From contig VXNJ01000001.1 in NCBI GenBank assembly GCA_009840625.1, positions 248,001 to 312,000 of the forward strand: 64,000 bases of DNA, in the 5' to 3' direction. The number at the start of each line of letters is the position of its first letter. Position 1 is the first letter of the stretch. The stretch is from Chloroflexota bacterium (lineage in GTDB: Bacteria; Chloroflexota; UBA11872; VXNJ01). Positions 62,644 to 64,000 of the stretch are shown here, in pieces. The translations under genes were made by a program, and so were the position numbers. The notes beneath the pieces were generated by a model that did no database searches, was not told the DNA's origin, and saw nothing but the letters and a program-made list of their open reading frames with translations.

Positions 62644-63660
62644 ATGCCCCGAAAACTGCGTTTCGGAATCATCTCGACCTCCTATCACTATTCGCTGCGG
62701 GTGCATGATCAACTGGTCGGTTCGCAAAAAGTCGAACCGGTCGCGATCGCCAGCCGCAGCCTCGATACGGCCTGCGCCTACGCCGCTGATCACGGAATTC
62801 CGCGCGCCTATGGCTCCTATGAGGAGCTGCTCGCCGACCCGGAAATCGATGCGGTCTTTAATCCGCTGCCCAACTTCCTGCACGCCGAGTGGGTGATCAA
62901 GGCGGCCGAGGCCGGCAAACACTCGCTCTGCGAAAAACCTATGGGCGATGACGCCGCCCAGGTGCGGGAGATGGCGGCGGCCTGCGAAAAAAACGGGGTG
63001 CTGCTCAGCGAGGCGTTCATGTTCCGGTTCGCGGCCCGCAACCGCCGCGCCCGGGAGATCATCGCCTCCGGCGAGCTCGGGCGGATCTGGACGGTGAAGG
63101 CCGGTTTCTCGTTCAACGTCCCAAGGTCGCCGCGCAACATCCGCCACTACCCCGAGATGGCCGGCGGCGCGCTGGCCGACGCCGGCTGCTACACCGTAGC
63201 GGCTGCCCGCTTCCTGCTCGGCGCGGAGCCGGTCGCGGTGCTTTCTTCGATGCACATCGACGAAGAATTCGGCGTGGACATGTCGGGCTCGGGAATCCTC
63301 GAGTTCCCCGGCGGCCCGACCGCCCTGATCTCATATTCAATGGAGGACGCCGGAAGCCAGCAAATCGAGGTGATCGGGTTCGACGGGCGGATGGTGCTGG
63401 ACCAGTTCGTGATCTCGGCCGGCGAACCGGGCACGATCAGCGTTCGCGCCAACCGGAGCGACGTCGAGCGGGTCGAGCACTTCCAGGCCGACCTGATCTA
63501 CCGGGCCGAGTTCGAGACGTTCGCCGACGCGGTGCGCGGGGAAGCCGAACTGCCGTTCGACCAGCGGGACGCGATCGCCCAGGCGCGGGTGCTGGACGCC
63601 CTGCGCGAATCGGCCCGCCTGGAACGCAAGGTGGGCCTCCCGCCGCAGCCGGGCCGCTAG
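62644..63660 (+). CDS. Gfo/Idh/MocA-family oxidoreductase
   Basis: NAD(P)-dependent sugar or inositol dehydrogenase. The N-terminal Rossmann strand begins KLRFGIIST. CEKPMGDDAAQV near 98 carries the active-site EKP Lys, and GGALADAGCYTV near 176 is the usual GG...DxGxY/H block. I chose the ATG at 62644 (338 aa), since the longer frame to 62455 has no family match. Followed by a cupin gene. Confidence 0.9.
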   Translation: MPRKLRFGIISTSYHYSLRVHDQLVGSQKVEPVAIASRSLDTACAYAADHGIPRAYGSYEELLADPEIDAVFNPLPNFLHAEWVIKAAEAGKHSLCEKPMGDDAAQVREMAAACEKNGVLLSEAFMFRFAARNRRAREIIASGELGRIWTVKAGFSFNVPRSPRNIRHYPEMAGGALADAGCYTVAAARFLLGAEPVAVLSSMHIDEEFGVDMSGSGILEFPGGPTALISYSMEDAGSQQIEVIGFDGRMVLDQFVISAGEPGTISVRANRSDVERVEHFQADLIYRAEFETFADAVRGEAELPFDQRDAIAQARVLDALRESARLERKVGLPPQPGR

Positions 63661-63746
63661 GTCACATTTCGGCAATACTTCGGTGCCGAGATCATCGCGC
63701 CAACCCGAACCCGAACGTCCAATCCGATCCAGATAGGAGCTGCCCC

Positions 63747-64000
63747 ATGCGCGGCCAGATAACCCATGCTGACGAGGTCGACGGCGTCACCCGCGGCAGC
63801 GGGATCAGCACCCTGCCGTTCTTCGGCGAGTGGTCCGGCGCCAGGCAGATGTCGACCGGCATGACCGTATTCCCGCCCGGCGGCGGGGTGGTTATGCACT
63901 CGCACAACGTCGAGGAGTGCGTGACCGTGATCGAGGGCGAGGGCACCGCGGTAATCGACGGAGAGGAATTCGCCGTCCGCACCTGGTCGACCACCTGGAT
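63747..64000 (+). CDS. Cupin-domain protein (cut by window end)
   Basis: 84 codons present, no stop. The cupin metal motif starts at VMHSHNVEECVTVIEGEG, giving two His and Glu ligands. AGGAG lies seven bases before the ATG. Often paired with sugar oxidoreductases. Confidence 0.85.
   Translation, partial: MRGQITHADEVDGVTRGSGISTLPFFGEWSGARQMSTGMTVFPPGGGVVMHSHNVEECVTVIEGEGTAVIDGEEFAVRTWSTTW

Overview
The window is high-GC, densely coded bacterial chromosome with short gaps and many 1-20 nt gene overlaps. I see no rRNA, CRISPR array, insertion sequence, integrase or replication origin. The best guess for the host is Chloroflexota, in the SAR202/Dehalococcoidia-like or sponge-associated part. The reasons are a secreted protein with two 'FGYP...QYF' wall-type repeats often seen in Chloroflexota, a luciferase-like flavin monooxygenase, an enolase-superfamily sugar-acid dehydratase, several sulfatases, and a DUF2344 protein. 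This is inference from gene content, not phylogeny.

Region 1 (1-20 kb) is mostly housekeeping. A minus-strand overlapping run holds mfd, pth, rsmA, rdgB and an amidohydrolase. Divergent from it are hemW and thpR. A second minus-strand run holds valS, hyuB, a GNAT protein and an LLM-class oxidoreductase. A pyrimidine phosphorylase and a pyrE-like phosphoribosyltransferase diverge from a hairpin-rich spacer. After these come tatA, an HNH endonuclease, DUF2344 and an APH-fold kinase-like protein. Region 2 (19.5-33 kb) holds a Phd/PIN toxin-antitoxin pair, tRNA-Lys(CTT), an SMP-30 lactonase, nth, DUF454, an SDR, a GH4 glycosidase, gltX, a NUDIX hydrolase, a large secreted LRR protein, tRNA-Gln(CTG), a Rieske oxygenase and msrA.

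Region 3 (31-41 kb) is the most unusual part. A cytochrome P450 carries a complete N-terminal GPP34 (GOLPH3-like, membrane phosphoinositide-binding family) domain. It is flanked by a Rieske monooxygenase, an MMPL/RND lipid exporter, an FAD oxidoreductase of the COG2907 type and a molybdenum sulfite-oxidase-like enzyme. I suggest a membrane lipid (isoprenoid, sterol or fatty acyl) oxidation and export module. A cyclopropane-fatty-acid-synthase-like methyltransferase, the usual partner of COG2907 proteins, lies 12 kb further on.

Region 4 (41-48 kb) holds a FitAB toxin-antitoxin pair, a HEAT-like protein and a DNA-damage mutagenesis cassette (imuB, DUF6504, dnaE2) with a nearby SRAP/YedK protein. 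The imuB start codon sits where a TATAAT box would begin transcription, so its message may be leaderless. Region 5 (48-64 kb) is rich in sulfated-sugar catabolism: three sulfatases, a rhamnonate-dehydratase-like enzyme, an SMP-30 lactonase, a Gfo/Idh/MocA dehydrogenase and a cupin. It also has a decayed PIN toxin with two frameshifts, trpS, pepA, and an archaemetzincin-like protein whose catalytic Glu is replaced by Ser.

A recurring oddity is start codons. At three places (amidohydrolase, a DUF6958-like protein, the PIN relic) the conserved N-terminus begins at a CTG codon with no in-frame ATG, GTG or TTG in the right place. Many other genes use GTG or TTG.
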